A DNA stretch of 64,000 nt from assembly GCF_907163125.1 (NCBI RefSeq), contig NZ_OU015319.1, positions 372,001-436,000 of the forward strand, given 5' to 3'. Made by a program: the position numbers and the translations under genes. Origin of the DNA: Cloacibacterium caeni (GTDB lineage: Bacteria; Bacteroidota; Bacteroidia; Flavobacteriales; Weeksellaceae). Positions 40,367-47,960 of this stretch are shown here, piece by piece. The notes under the pieces are model-generated. The model was not told the origin of the DNA. It searched no databases and saw only the letters and a program-made list of their open reading frames with translations. Numbering within the stretch: the first letter of the stretch is position 1; each line of letters opens with the position of its first letter.

Positions 40367-41830
40367 TTATCTTTCTAGTTTAAAATCTGGAATTAATTTT
40401 GGTCTTTCTGGTTCGTTGGCTACTTTCCAAGAAGTTCTGTACATCCATTCCGTCATTTTATATAATTTTTTGAAATTAATATTTTCTGATTCATCTTGTG
40501 GAGTGTGGTATTGATGGTGCAGAACGCTGGTGAAAAATAGTGCAGGAATTCCCGCTTTTGCATAAGGAAGATGGTCGCTTCTAAAGTAGAAATATTCTGG
40601 ATGTTCTGGCAAATCCCAAGCTTTTAGAAATTTGAATTTAGTACTTTCGTTATTTGCATCAAGAGCCATTTTTACCAATTCTTCAGAATTTTTATGTGGA
40701 GATTCACCACCAAGAAGCGCCGCTTCATTATTATCATTTCTACCAATCATATCACCGTTTAGCACAGCAACAATGCTTTCTTTTGGGACAACTGGATGTG
40801 CAGCATGCCAACGAGAACCTAGCAATCCTCTTTCTTCAGCACCGTGAATCACGAATAAAATACTGCGTTTAGATGGCTGTTTGCTATAAGCTCTTGCCAT
40901 TGCCAACATTGCTACGCAAGTACTTGCATTATCATCTGCACCATTGTAAATCGTATCATTTTTTACAGGATGACGAATTCCGTCGTGATCCTGATGTCCG
41001 CTCAAAAGAACATATTCTTTTTTCAATTGAGCGTCTGTTCCTTCTATTTTTCCGATGATATTTACTGACGGATATTTATACGTTTCAGTCTGAATATTTA
41101 GAGAAATTTCAGGATTGTTTTTTACCCAATTTTCGTTTTCTTGTTTAATCCAAAAAACAGGAATTCCTACATCTACTTTTTCTCTCAATCCTTCCACACC
41201 GTAAGTTCCTCTGGTCATTTGTGGCAGAACTTCTACCCAACTTTTATCTGAAATATCATCTGTGATGAAGATAATTCCTTTTGCACCTAATTGAGAAATG
41301 GTTTTATAATATTTAGTTCTGATGAAACCAGGATATCTTCTCTCAAAAAGCGTCATTTCTTTAGAAACGTTGAGGTCTGAAGCTTTAAGAGCAACTACTT
41401 TTCCTGCAATGTTTTTTGAAGCCAAATCTTGAGGTTCTATTTTTCCTAAATATAAAATTGGAGCACTGAAATTATTGTCAGTAACATCTTGCACCAAAAT
41501 ATCTTTCCAGATTTTGAGGTTTTTGTCTCCAATTTTTACAGAACTCTGCGGTGAAACTTGATGACGATACATGTCAAAAAACTGGAAAAAAGTTCCGTTA
41601 TCACCTGCTGGTTTCATTCCTGCAGCTTTCATTTTATCTGCAAACCACATCGAAACTTTCAGTTCGTCTAAAGTTCCTGCTTCTCTTCCCCAAAATTGGT
41701 CTGCCGCCATTTGGTACATATCAGTTCTTAAATCTTTTTCTGTAATGGCAGAAACCAAAGGTTTTTTGTAAGATTGAGCATTACAGAACGTTAAAGTTCC
41801 TAAAGCCAATAAAGTAAAAAGTTTTTTCAT
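40367..41830 (-). CDS. Exported M28 family metallopeptidase
   Basis: 487 aa with a signal peptide (MKKLFTLLALGTLTFCNAQ). The N-terminal part holds a PA (protease-associated) domain with SKNIAGKVVALKASDL. The catalytic domain has the M28 zinc ligands in LLSGHQDHDGI, YNGADDNASTCVAML, VIHGAEERGLLGSRW (general base and ligand Glu), VLNGDMIGRN and LHHQYHTPQDE. M28 enzymes are aminopeptidases or glutaminyl cyclase-like peptidases. This one acts outside the inner membrane. It lies 8 bp after a lipoprotein gene on the same strand, so the two are probably co-transcribed. Confidence 0.9.
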   Translation of the reverse strand: MKKLFTLLALGTLTFCNAQSYKKPLVSAITEKDLRTDMYQMAADQFWGREAGTLDELKVSMWFADKMKAAGMKPAGDNGTFFQFFDMYRHQVSPQSSVKIGDKNLKIWKDILVQDVTDNNFSAPILYLGKIEPQDLASKNIAGKVVALKASDLNVSKEMTLFERRYPGFIRTKYYKTISQLGAKGIIFITDDISDKSWVEVLPQMTRGTYGVEGLREKVDVGIPVFWIKQENENWVKNNPEISLNIQTETYKYPSVNIIGKIEGTDAQLKKEYVLLSGHQDHDGIRHPVKNDTIYNGADDNASTCVAMLAMARAYSKQPSKRSILFVIHGAEERGLLGSRWHAAHPVVPKESIVAVLNGDMIGRNDNNEAALLGGESPHKNSEELVKMALDANNESTKFKFLKAWDLPEHPEYFYFRSDHLPYAKAGIPALFFTSVLHHQYHTPQDESENINFKKLYKMTEWMYRTSWKVANEPERPKLIPDFKLER

Positions 41831-41838
41831 ATTATATT

Positions 41839-42375
41839 TTATTTGTTTGAATACATTTTTAGAACTTTAATCCCTTTTTCATGACTTCTCCAAATTAAGA
41901 TTTCATAAAAATCATTATCAGTATCATATTGTAAATCTCTTTCTTTTACTGAATTGAAATTAGAACATAAAATCCTCACTCTATAATTTCCATTATTTAA
42001 TCTAATCTTTTTGTTTGGTGTTTTTTCTCCCCAAGCAAAAATATCTAATTCGTTATTTTTAATGCTAATGCTTCCTTCAACAACATGGTCATATTTTTTA
42101 AAGTCTGAAATATAAGGTTCACTATCTAAGACTTTATAACTTCCTTTTACGTTTCCATAAGTTTGTGTAAAAATGACTAGTTCATCTCCATATTCTACTA
42201 ATCTCTTTTCACCGTCTTTATCAGAAAAATTATACTTCTGAGCGTTAATATTAGCATTTTTGTCTTGCAAATAAAATTGTCCGTAAAAAGAAATAAATTC
42301 AAAATTTTCTGTTTGGTTTTTTATTGAACCACAACTTGATAATAATACTAAAAAATAAATCAGAAGAAATTTCAT
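41839..42375 (-). CDS. Hypothetical lipoprotein, 178 aa
   Basis: A lipoprotein signal peptide is clear: FLLIYFLVLLSSCGS, with the Cys at about residue 15. The mature protein is beta-rich (FEFISFYGQFYLQDK, ELVIFTQTYGNVKGSYKVL, YRVRILCSNFNSV), ends with a Lys-rich tail and shows no catalytic motif. No family is recognised. The gene stands 1 bp from the small protein upstream and 8 bp from the M28 gene downstream, an operon-like arrangement. It may therefore support the peptidase, an inference from position alone. Confidence 0.65.
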   Translation of the reverse strand: MKFLLIYFLVLLSSCGSIKNQTENFEFISFYGQFYLQDKNANINAQKYNFSDKDGEKRLVEYGDELVIFTQTYGNVKGSYKVLDSEPYISDFKKYDHVVEGSISIKNNELDIFAWGEKTPNKKIRLNNGNYRVRILCSNFNSVKERDLQYDTDNDFYEILIWRSHEKGIKVLKMYSNK

Positions 42376-42376
42376 A

Positions 42377-42613
42377 TTAATTCAAATTAGAGATTTTATC
42401 TGCGTATTCTTTGGCAAAGGTTTTTCGGTCTTCTTCTAATTTTTCTAAATTTGGGGGAAGAATGTAATTGAAAAGTATTTTTTCTTCTTCGTCTAAAAAG
42501 ATGATTTCTTTTTCTTCTCCGTCTATCATTTGTGAGAAGATTTCCCACATAGAAGTGTCTTTCAGTTTTATAAATTCAAAAAAATCTTTGGCTTTTATTT
42601 GGATAACTTTCAT
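42377..42613 (-). CDS. Small hypothetical acidic protein, 78 aa
   Basis: The start ATG 42613 opens MKVIQIKAKDFFEFIKLKDT. The protein is acidic, has no signal peptide or membrane segment, and has a helical end (NLEKLEEDRKTFAKEYADKI). No family is recognised. The longer frame to 42826 only reads through a structured repeat and is not used. It is tightly coupled to the lipoprotein gene (1-bp gap) and then to the M28 gene. A cytosolic partner or regulator is conceivable but unsupported. Confidence 0.5.
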   Translation of the reverse strand: MKVIQIKAKDFFEFIKLKDTSMWEIFSQMIDGEEKEIIFLDEEEKILFNYILPPNLEKLEEDRKTFAKEYADKISNLN

Positions 42614-42663
42614 TTTGGGTAAAATCTTAAATTTTTGGTAAAAATAGTGAATTTGTAACGAAG

Positions 42664-42750
42664 TCTTGCAATAAGGATGGAAGTGTAAATCCCGCAGTCT
42701 CGTCTGAAAGACGAGGCGAGGAATTGCAACGGACAGCCTGGTTTTGCAAA
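42664..42750 (-). repeat. Structured 3'-end repeat, copy 3 (GC-rich hairpin)
   Basis: On the minus strand GGCTGTCCGTTGCAATT, then a hairpin (CTCGCCTCGTC/GACGAGACTG), then GGGATTTACACTTCCATCC and TTATTGCA. The flanks match copy 1 (8023-8146) while the hairpin differs in sequence and GC. It lies downstream of clpP, on its strand. Confidence 0.7.
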
Positions 42751-42806
42751 TTTTTGAAATGGATTTTGCGATGGATAATTTGCAAAAATTGCCATAAAAA
42801 AATAAA

Positions 42807-42838
42807 AAGAACGCACTAAAAAGCACGTTCTCTATATT
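42807..42838 (-). terminator. Terminator after clpP
   Basis: On the minus strand GAACGTGC and GTGCGTTC form an 8-bp stem (two wobble pairs) and are followed by a T-rich run. Confidence 0.65.
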
Positions 42839-42858
42839 TTAAAAATTTCTAGAAAATT

Positions 42859-43533
42859 TTATTTTTTCTCTAAAACTTCGTCTACCATTCCGTATTCTTT
42901 GGCTTCGTAAGAAGTCATCCAATAATCACGGTCTGATGCTTTTTCTACCCATTCGTAAGACTGACCAGAATGTGCAGAAATAATGTCATACAACTCTTTT
43001 TTAAGCTTTAGCATCTCTCTTAGGTTGATTTCCATATCACTTGCCACACCTTGAGCGCCACCACTTGGTTGGTGAATCATCACTCTAGAATGTTTAAGCG
43101 CAGAACGTTTTCCTTTTTCGCCAGCAACTAATAAAACAGCGCCCATACTTGCAGCCATACCTGTACAAATAGTAGCAACATCTGGTTTGATGATTTGCAT
43201 GGTGTCATAAATTCCTAATCCCGCGTAAACGCTTCCACCAGGAGAATTGATGTAAATCTGAATGTCTTTAGAAGGGTCTGAACTTTCTAAAAATAATAAT
43301 TGAGCGGTTACAATATTGGCAACTTGGTCATCAATCCCGGTTCCTAAGAAGATGATTCTATCCATCATGAGACGAGAAAAAACGTCCATTTGAGCTACGT
43401 TCATTCTACGTTCTTCCATAATGTAAGGAGTAAGATTGGTTGGGTTAAAAATTCCCATGTATTGGTCAGTTGCTAATCCGCTATTTCCTAAATGTTTTAC
43501 AGAGAAATCTCTGAATTCTTTTTTTATGTCCAT
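42859..43533 (-). CDS. clpP: ATP-dependent Clp protease proteolytic subunit
   Basis: 224 aa. The catalytic Ser is in CTGMAASMGAVLL, the His in RVMIHQPSGG, and the Asp in DRDYWMTSYEAKEYGM. The oligomerisation handle and the IQIYINSPGGSVYAGLGIYD loop are normal. ClpP forms the tetradecameric barrel used with ClpX or ClpA for protein turnover. Its start lies 7 bp from the stop of the HepT-like gene, so it may be read from a transcript that begins before the toxin-antitoxin genes, unless a promoter lies inside hepT. Confidence 0.95.
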   Translation of the reverse strand: MDIKKEFRDFSVKHLGNSGLATDQYMGIFNPTNLTPYIMEERRMNVAQMDVFSRLMMDRIIFLGTGIDDQVANIVTAQLLFLESSDPSKDIQIYINSPGGSVYAGLGIYDTMQIIKPDVATICTGMAASMGAVLLVAGEKGKRSALKHSRVMIHQPSGGAQGVASDMEINLREMLKLKKELYDIISAHSGQSYEWVEKASDRDYWMTSYEAKEYGMVDEVLEKK

Positions 43534-43540
43534 ATATTTG

Positions 43541-43879
43541 TTATTCGTTTAAATATTGTCTAACTTCTTTTTCTAAAACAGGTAAATACTGTGTAATAAT
43601 AGACCAAATTAATTCATCTGAAACTTGATCATATCCATGAATTATTCTATTTCTTACACTTATAATTTTTCTTTTATCAGTAATTTCTAAATTTTCATCT
43701 TTTTTAGAAATTCTATTTACTGCTTCTCCTATTATTTCTAAATTTCTTTCTACTGCACGTTTGGTTTTAATGTCTGAAGAATAATCTTGAAAATTGGTTT
43801 CTTCAAAATCTACAAAACTCTCAATTTCTAAAATTGAATTTAGAATATCAAATAGCCAAACTTGTATTTCCTTATCCAT
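43541..43879 (-). CDS. hepT: HepT-like ribonuclease toxin (DUF86)
   Basis: 112 aa, helical. The HepT/HEPN active-site motif is SVRNRIIHGYDQVSD (R-x-x-x-x-H followed by G-Y). The N-terminal WLFDILNSILEIESF and the middle RAVERNLEIIGEAVNRIS fit DUF86 proteins. HepT toxins are RNases neutralised by the partner nucleotidyltransferase, which adenylylates the Tyr next to the active site. The gene overlaps mntA by 8 bp. The pair sits between dnaG and clpP, all on one strand. Confidence 0.85.
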   Translation of the reverse strand: MDKEIQVWLFDILNSILEIESFVDFEETNFQDYSSDIKTKRAVERNLEIIGEAVNRISKKDENLEITDKRKIISVRNRIIHGYDQVSDELIWSIITQYLPVLEKEVRQYLNE

Positions 43880-44171
43880 ATATTAACTGTTTTTGATGAT
43901 TAACTACTTCAAGAAAATATGGGTTTTTAATGGATTTTTCTTCCAATAGATCTATTTCTCTTTTCAATATTTCTTCTAATGAAAATTTTAAATCAAAATA
44001 ATTGTCTGCATATTTTGATAAATCTAATTGATGGAATTTTACGATAAAATCTATATCACTATTTTCATTAAATTTTTCTGTAAGAATAGAACCAAATACA
44101 TATAATTTTTCAACATTGTATTTTTTACAAAGTTGAGCGATTGCATTTTGATGTATTTGTATTTTCTTCAT
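43872..44171 (-). CDS. mntA: MntA-like nucleotidyltransferase antitoxin
   Basis: 99 aa. The minimal nucleotidyltransferase motif is YVFGSILTEKFNENSDIDFI, i.e. GS-x10-DxD with the two catalytic Asp. The third acidic residue is supplied by REIDLLEE. MntA antitoxins AMPylate HepT to inactivate it. Overlapping order and size are as in known HepT/MntA modules. The 49-bp gap to dnaG makes co-transcription with the primase gene possible. Confidence 0.85.
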   Translation of the reverse strand: MKKIQIHQNAIAQLCKKYNVEKLYVFGSILTEKFNENSDIDFIVKFHQLDLSKYADNYFDLKFSLEEILKREIDLLEEKSIKNPYFLEVVNHQKQLIYG

Positions 44172-44220
44172 ACTTCTTTTTATTCAAAGTCTGTTCCTTT
44201 TTACAAATTTAGCCAAAGTG

Positions 44221-46149
44221 TCACAAAATTCTAAATAAATTTTCGTCTATTTTGTTTTTAAGTTTTGTGAGGTTGATGATTTTTAAATAAGTTTCTGCTG
44301 AATTTTCCTCTGAAATTTGGTGTTTTAAATCGTTAATGATTTTTACCACAAATTCTCTTTTATGTCTTATAATGACATCTTTTACAATTTTGTCTACCAA
44401 CTCTTCTTCTTTACTGAAATAGATGTTGTGTTTTTCCCAATTGCTGGTTTCATGAGCGTTAATTAATGCATCTGCAGTTTTTGTCACCACTTCTTCATCC
44501 ATGAAAGTTATGAAAAAATCACTAGAACGAAGTTCATTTTGCTGAATTCCTGCTTTTATTTCTTCAATAATTTTTTGATTCAAAGGAGAAATCGGTTGAT
44601 ATTGGTCTTCTTCTAAATGATTAATGATTTCTTCAATGACGGTGGTTTCGTAATTTTCGTTGTCTGGTGTTTTTCTGAACAATTTAAATTGACCAAATTT
44701 CAACATGAGTTCTACCAATTTTTCTTCTAAAACCAAAAGAGGATTTTTACTAATAAATTCAGCATCAGAAACAACTTCTAATTTTGTTGGTTTAACTTTA
44801 TTTAAAGATTTTTGAAATTGTTTTTCTTCCTCATGTTTCTTTATTTGGTTAAGTATACTTAATTCATTAAATAAAGATTCTTCTTTAATTCCAAATCTTG
44901 TTTGGATTTCTCTGAAGTAGACATCTTTTTTAAGTTCACTATAATATGATAATGATTTTACAATGTCTCTAATAGATTCTGCTCTTTTTATTGGGTCGTT
45001 TTCAGTCTCTTTGAGAAGGGTTTCTGCTTTAAAAATTACAAAATCTTTCGCTTGATTTTTAATGAAATCTTCTACAAAATCTCTAGGATTTTTTCTAGCA
45101 AAACTGTCTGGGTCATCGCCATCAGGAAATAATACCACACGAATATTCATGCCCTCAGAAAGCAACATGTCTATACTTCTGAAACTGGCTTTAATTCCTG
45201 CAGCATCTCCGTCAAAAAGAATGGTTACGTTTTCGGTGAGACGTTTGATGAGTTTAATTTGTTCCGTTGTAAGCGCAGTTCCAGAACTTGCTACCACGTT
45301 TTCAATTCCGCTTTGGTGAAGTGAAATCACATCCATATAACCTTCTACCAATAAACATAAATTTTCTCTGGAAATGGCTTGCTTACTTTGATTTAAGCCA
45401 TAGAGAACATTAGATTTATGATAAATTTCGGTTTCTGGTGAATTGAGATATTTGGCAGTTTTTACATTGGATTTCAGAATTCTCGCTCCGAAACCTAAAA
45501 CTCTTCCCGAAAAACTATGTATTGGAAAAATCACGCGATCACGAAATCGGTCAATTCCTGATGGTGAATTTTCTGGAAAAATAGAAATTCCAGATTTTTC
45601 TAAAATTTCTTTTTCATAACCTTTTGCTAGAGCGTATTCAGTAAAAGCATTTTTCTTTTCTGGAGAATAGCCTAGTTGAAATTTTTTGATGATGTCATCA
45701 TGCAGTTCACGTTCCTTGAAATAAGAGAGTGCAATGGTTTTTCCTTCTTCGGTTTCCCAAAGGTTTTCTTGGAAAAAAGTATTGGCAACTTCATGAATTT
45801 TGTAAAGAATTTCTCTTTCGGATTGGGCTTTTTTCTGCTCTTCAGAATATTCTACTTGGTCTTCTTCTATTTCTATGCCGTACTTTTTGGCAGCATGTCT
45901 CAGCGCTTCAGGATAGGTAAATCCTTCGATTTCCATGAGGAAAGTGATGGCAGTTCCACCTTTTCCAGAGGAGAAGTCCTTCCAAATTTGTTTGCTGGGA
46001 GAAACCACAAAACTCGGCGTTTTTTCTTCATGAAACGGACTCAAGCCCTTGAAATTAGAGCCTGCACGTTTTAACTGAACATATTCGCCGATAATTTCTT
46101 CTACTCGAATCGTAGAGAAAATTTTATCTATGGTCTTTTGAGAAATCAT
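44221..46149 (-). CDS. dnaG: DNA primase
   Basis: 642 aa. The N-terminal CHC2-type region reads GLSPFHEEKTPSFVVSPSKQ, then DFSSGKGGTAITFLMEIEG. The fold is recognisable, but the zinc-binding cysteines are replaced by Ser and Asp (the His is retained). The TOPRIM domain follows with LLVEGYMDVISLHQSG, SSGTALTTEQIKLI and TILFDGDAAGIKASF (acidic metal site). A helical C-terminal helicase-interaction region ends the protein. It makes RNA primers at the replication fork. It is divergent from the DedA genes across 120 bp. Confidence 0.93.
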   Translation of the reverse strand: MISQKTIDKIFSTIRVEEIIGEYVQLKRAGSNFKGLSPFHEEKTPSFVVSPSKQIWKDFSSGKGGTAITFLMEIEGFTYPEALRHAAKKYGIEIEEDQVEYSEEQKKAQSEREILYKIHEVANTFFQENLWETEEGKTIALSYFKERELHDDIIKKFQLGYSPEKKNAFTEYALAKGYEKEILEKSGISIFPENSPSGIDRFRDRVIFPIHSFSGRVLGFGARILKSNVKTAKYLNSPETEIYHKSNVLYGLNQSKQAISRENLCLLVEGYMDVISLHQSGIENVVASSGTALTTEQIKLIKRLTENVTILFDGDAAGIKASFRSIDMLLSEGMNIRVVLFPDGDDPDSFARKNPRDFVEDFIKNQAKDFVIFKAETLLKETENDPIKRAESIRDIVKSLSYYSELKKDVYFREIQTRFGIKEESLFNELSILNQIKKHEEEKQFQKSLNKVKPTKLEVVSDAEFISKNPLLVLEEKLVELMLKFGQFKLFRKTPDNENYETTVIEEIINHLEEDQYQPISPLNQKIIEEIKAGIQQNELRSSDFFITFMDEEVVTKTADALINAHETSNWEKHNIYFSKEEELVDKIVKDVIIRHKREFVVKIINDLKHQISEENSAETYLKIINLTKLKNKIDENLFRIL

Positions 46150-46241
46150 TTTGTAAAATTACAAAAATAAGTTAAGCTTTTTTAATGGCTTTTTGTTGAT
46201 TTTTTTAGAATTCTTTAACAAAGTTTTTTGTTTTTAAATAT

Positions 46242-46249
46242 TATCTTTG
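46242..46249 (+). promoter_or_regulatory. Promoter (TATCTTTG; TTTTTTG upstream) of the DedA genes
   Basis: TATCTTTG is 20 bp before the ATG. A TTTTTTG run ends 11 bp upstream of it (46224-46230), close to the -33 region. Confidence 0.55.
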
Positions 46250-46269
46250 TCGTCATATAAATTAACTGA

Positions 46270-46902
46270 ATGGAATTATTACAATTTATCCTAGATTTTT
46301 TAGGAAATCCCTTATTAGTGCTTACCGAAATTATTAGAGACTATGGCATTTACATTTACTTATTTTTATTTTTAGTGATTTTCGTAGAAACTGGTGTGGT
46401 AGTAATGCCATTTTTACCAGGAGATTCTTTACTTTTTGCAGTGGGTTTAATTGCTTCTACAACAGGTCAAATAGATATTTATACGATTATACCTTTATTA
46501 GTTTTAGCAGCACTTTTAGGAGATAACTTGAATTACTTTATAGGGAAAAAATTTGGGGATTTTATTCAGTCTAAAGAAAGAATACTCTTTTTAAAGAAAT
46601 CTCACATAGAAGACACCGAGAAATATTTTGCTGAAAACGGCGGGAAAACAGTTATTCTAGCAAGATTTATCCCAATTGTGAGAACCATCGCTCCTTTCGT
46701 AGCAGGAGCGGGAGAAATGAAGTACAGAACTTATTTATTGTACTGTATTACAGGTGCTTTTATTTGGGTGACTTCTATTACTTTGCTTGGGTATTTTCTA
46801 GGAAATATCGAGTGGGTGAAATTAAATTTTGAAAAATTTGTTTTAGGAATTGTGTTTATTTCAGTTTTACCTATTATCTTTAAAGCAATTAAAAGAAAAT
46901 AG
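46270..46902 (+). CDS. DedA family membrane protein (first of two)
   Basis: 210 aa, with about five hydrophobic segments. DedA signatures are VVVMPFLPGDSLLFAVG, GDNLNYFIGKKFGD and ILARFIPIVRTIAPFVAGAG (F/Y-x-R-x-x-P-x-x-R). DedA/SNARE-associated proteins are inner-membrane flippase-like proteins implicated in undecaprenyl phosphate and phospholipid recycling and needed for envelope stress tolerance. A second DedA gene follows 5 bp later. The two share layout but differ through most of the sequence, so they are probably old paralogues co-expressed from one promoter. Confidence 0.9.
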   Translation: MELLQFILDFLGNPLLVLTEIIRDYGIYIYLFLFLVIFVETGVVVMPFLPGDSLLFAVGLIASTTGQIDIYTIIPLLVLAALLGDNLNYFIGKKFGDFIQSKERILFLKKSHIEDTEKYFAENGGKTVILARFIPIVRTIAPFVAGAGEMKYRTYLLYCITGAFIWVTSITLLGYFLGNIEWVKLNFEKFVLGIVFISVLPIIFKAIKRK

Positions 46903-46907
46903 CATAG

Positions 46908-47567
46908 ATGTTAGAAAGCATTTGGAGTTTCCTCTTAGATTTTGTTTCCAAGCCTGATCAGGTACTTTTAGCGATTATTGAAAAGTATCATAATTGGGTG
47001 TATGTTTTCTTGTTCTTAATCATTTTTGCGGAAACAGGTCTTATCATTGCTTCTTTTCTCATGCCATTTTTACCTGGTGATGCATTGATATTTACCATTG
47101 GTTTATTGGCTCAAGAAGGTTCTCTTAATATTTATTTGGTGATTCCCTTGCTTATTTTCGCGGCGATTTTAGGTGATAATTTAAACTATTACGTGGGAAA
47201 ACGTTTTGGTGAGTATATCATGAACAGCGAAAAAGATTTTTTCATTAAGAAAAAACATCTAGAAAAAGCCAAAGATTTTTTTGATAAAAACGGAAAGAAC
47301 TCTATCATCATTGCCCGATTTGTTCCAGTAATTAGAACAATCGTTCCCTTTTTATGTGGTTCTACCAAAGTGAAATATTCTACTTTTCTAAGTTTTAGTA
47401 TGATTGGAGCTGTTCTTTGGGTTGGTGTAATCGGTTTGCTCGGGTATAATCTAGGGAAAATAGAATGGGTGAAAGAAAATTTAGATTTAATGATTTGGGG
47501 AATTATTATTTTGGCAAATATTCCGCTCATCAAACAAATATTTTTTTCAAAGAAAAAGGAAGTTTAA
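46908..47567 (+). CDS. DedA family membrane protein (second of two)
   Basis: 219 aa, hydrophobic. It has MPFLPGDALIFTIGLLAQEG, GDNLNYYVGKRFGEYI, IIARFVPVIRTIVPFLCG and GVIGLLGYNLGKIEWVKE, aligning position by position with the preceding DedA protein. It probably transports or flips undecaprenyl phosphate or another lipid. The 5-bp gap indicates translational coupling. Its stop codon lies inside the stem of the terminator at 47553-47588. A Lys-rich end (FSKKKEV) faces the cytosol. Confidence 0.9.
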   Translation: MLESIWSFLLDFVSKPDQVLLAIIEKYHNWVYVFLFLIIFAETGLIIASFLMPFLPGDALIFTIGLLAQEGSLNIYLVIPLLIFAAILGDNLNYYVGKRFGEYIMNSEKDFFIKKKHLEKAKDFFDKNGKNSIIIARFVPVIRTIVPFLCGSTKVKYSTFLSFSMIGAVLWVGVIGLLGYNLGKIEWVKENLDLMIWGIIILANIPLIKQIFFSKKKEV

Positions 47568-47588
47568 AATTTTAAACTTCCTTTTTTT
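47553..47588. terminator. Bidirectional terminator overlapping the second DedA stop codon
   Basis: AAAGGAAGTTTAAAATTTTA and AACTTCCTTT form a long perfect stem with A and T runs outside. The DedA stop codon (47565-47567) is in its left half. Confidence 0.85.
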
Positions 47589-47895
47589 ATCTAGTCATTC
47601 CTTTTAATAATCCCGAAATAATAGCTTGTTTAGGAGTTGCAGAACCATTAGGATTGATGAGGGTTTTAGGAATTTGATACGGATTAACTGTAAATCTTGA
47701 ATTAAGTTGATTCAAATTTTTTTGGATGTCGTTCCCTTCATTTTGAGTTTCTTTAAAAAACATAGGTTTGTTAACAATAGGATTTGCTATTTTTAAAGAA
47801 TATACTTTTGCGTTTTCAACTTTTGTAGAATCTAAAATTTGAGCTTTAGAAACAAATGAAATTGCTAACAATAATGGTAAATACAATTTTTTCAT
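47587..47895 (-). CDS. Small exported hypothetical protein, 102 aa
   Basis: Signal peptide MKKLYLPLLLAISFVSKAQ, with cleavage likely after KAQ. The mature ~83 residues are polar with no Cys pair, repeat or catalytic motif (VENAKVYSLKIANPIVNKPM, NPYQIPKTLINPNGSATPKQ). It starts about 65 bp downstream of the prfB stop, on the same strand, and ends within the shared terminator. The family is not recognised. It may be co-transcribed with prfB, although no functional link is apparent. Confidence 0.6.
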   Translation of the reverse strand: MKKLYLPLLLAISFVSKAQILDSTKVENAKVYSLKIANPIVNKPMFFKETQNEGNDIQKNLNQLNSRFTVNPYQIPKTLINPNGSATPKQAIISGLLKGMTR

Positions 47896-47960
47896 CTTTC
47901 TTTAATTTGTTACTAAATTAGAAAATAATTCTCACAAACAATTGTTTTTCAGAAGAAATC

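Noticed and set aside
42614-42826. N-terminal extension of the 78-aa protein
   Set aside because: The extension is translated from the structured repeat; the ATG at 42613 starts the plausible protein.
45676-46074. A 132-aa antisense frame in dnaG
   Set aside because: It is a shadow of the primase coding sequence with no signals of its own.
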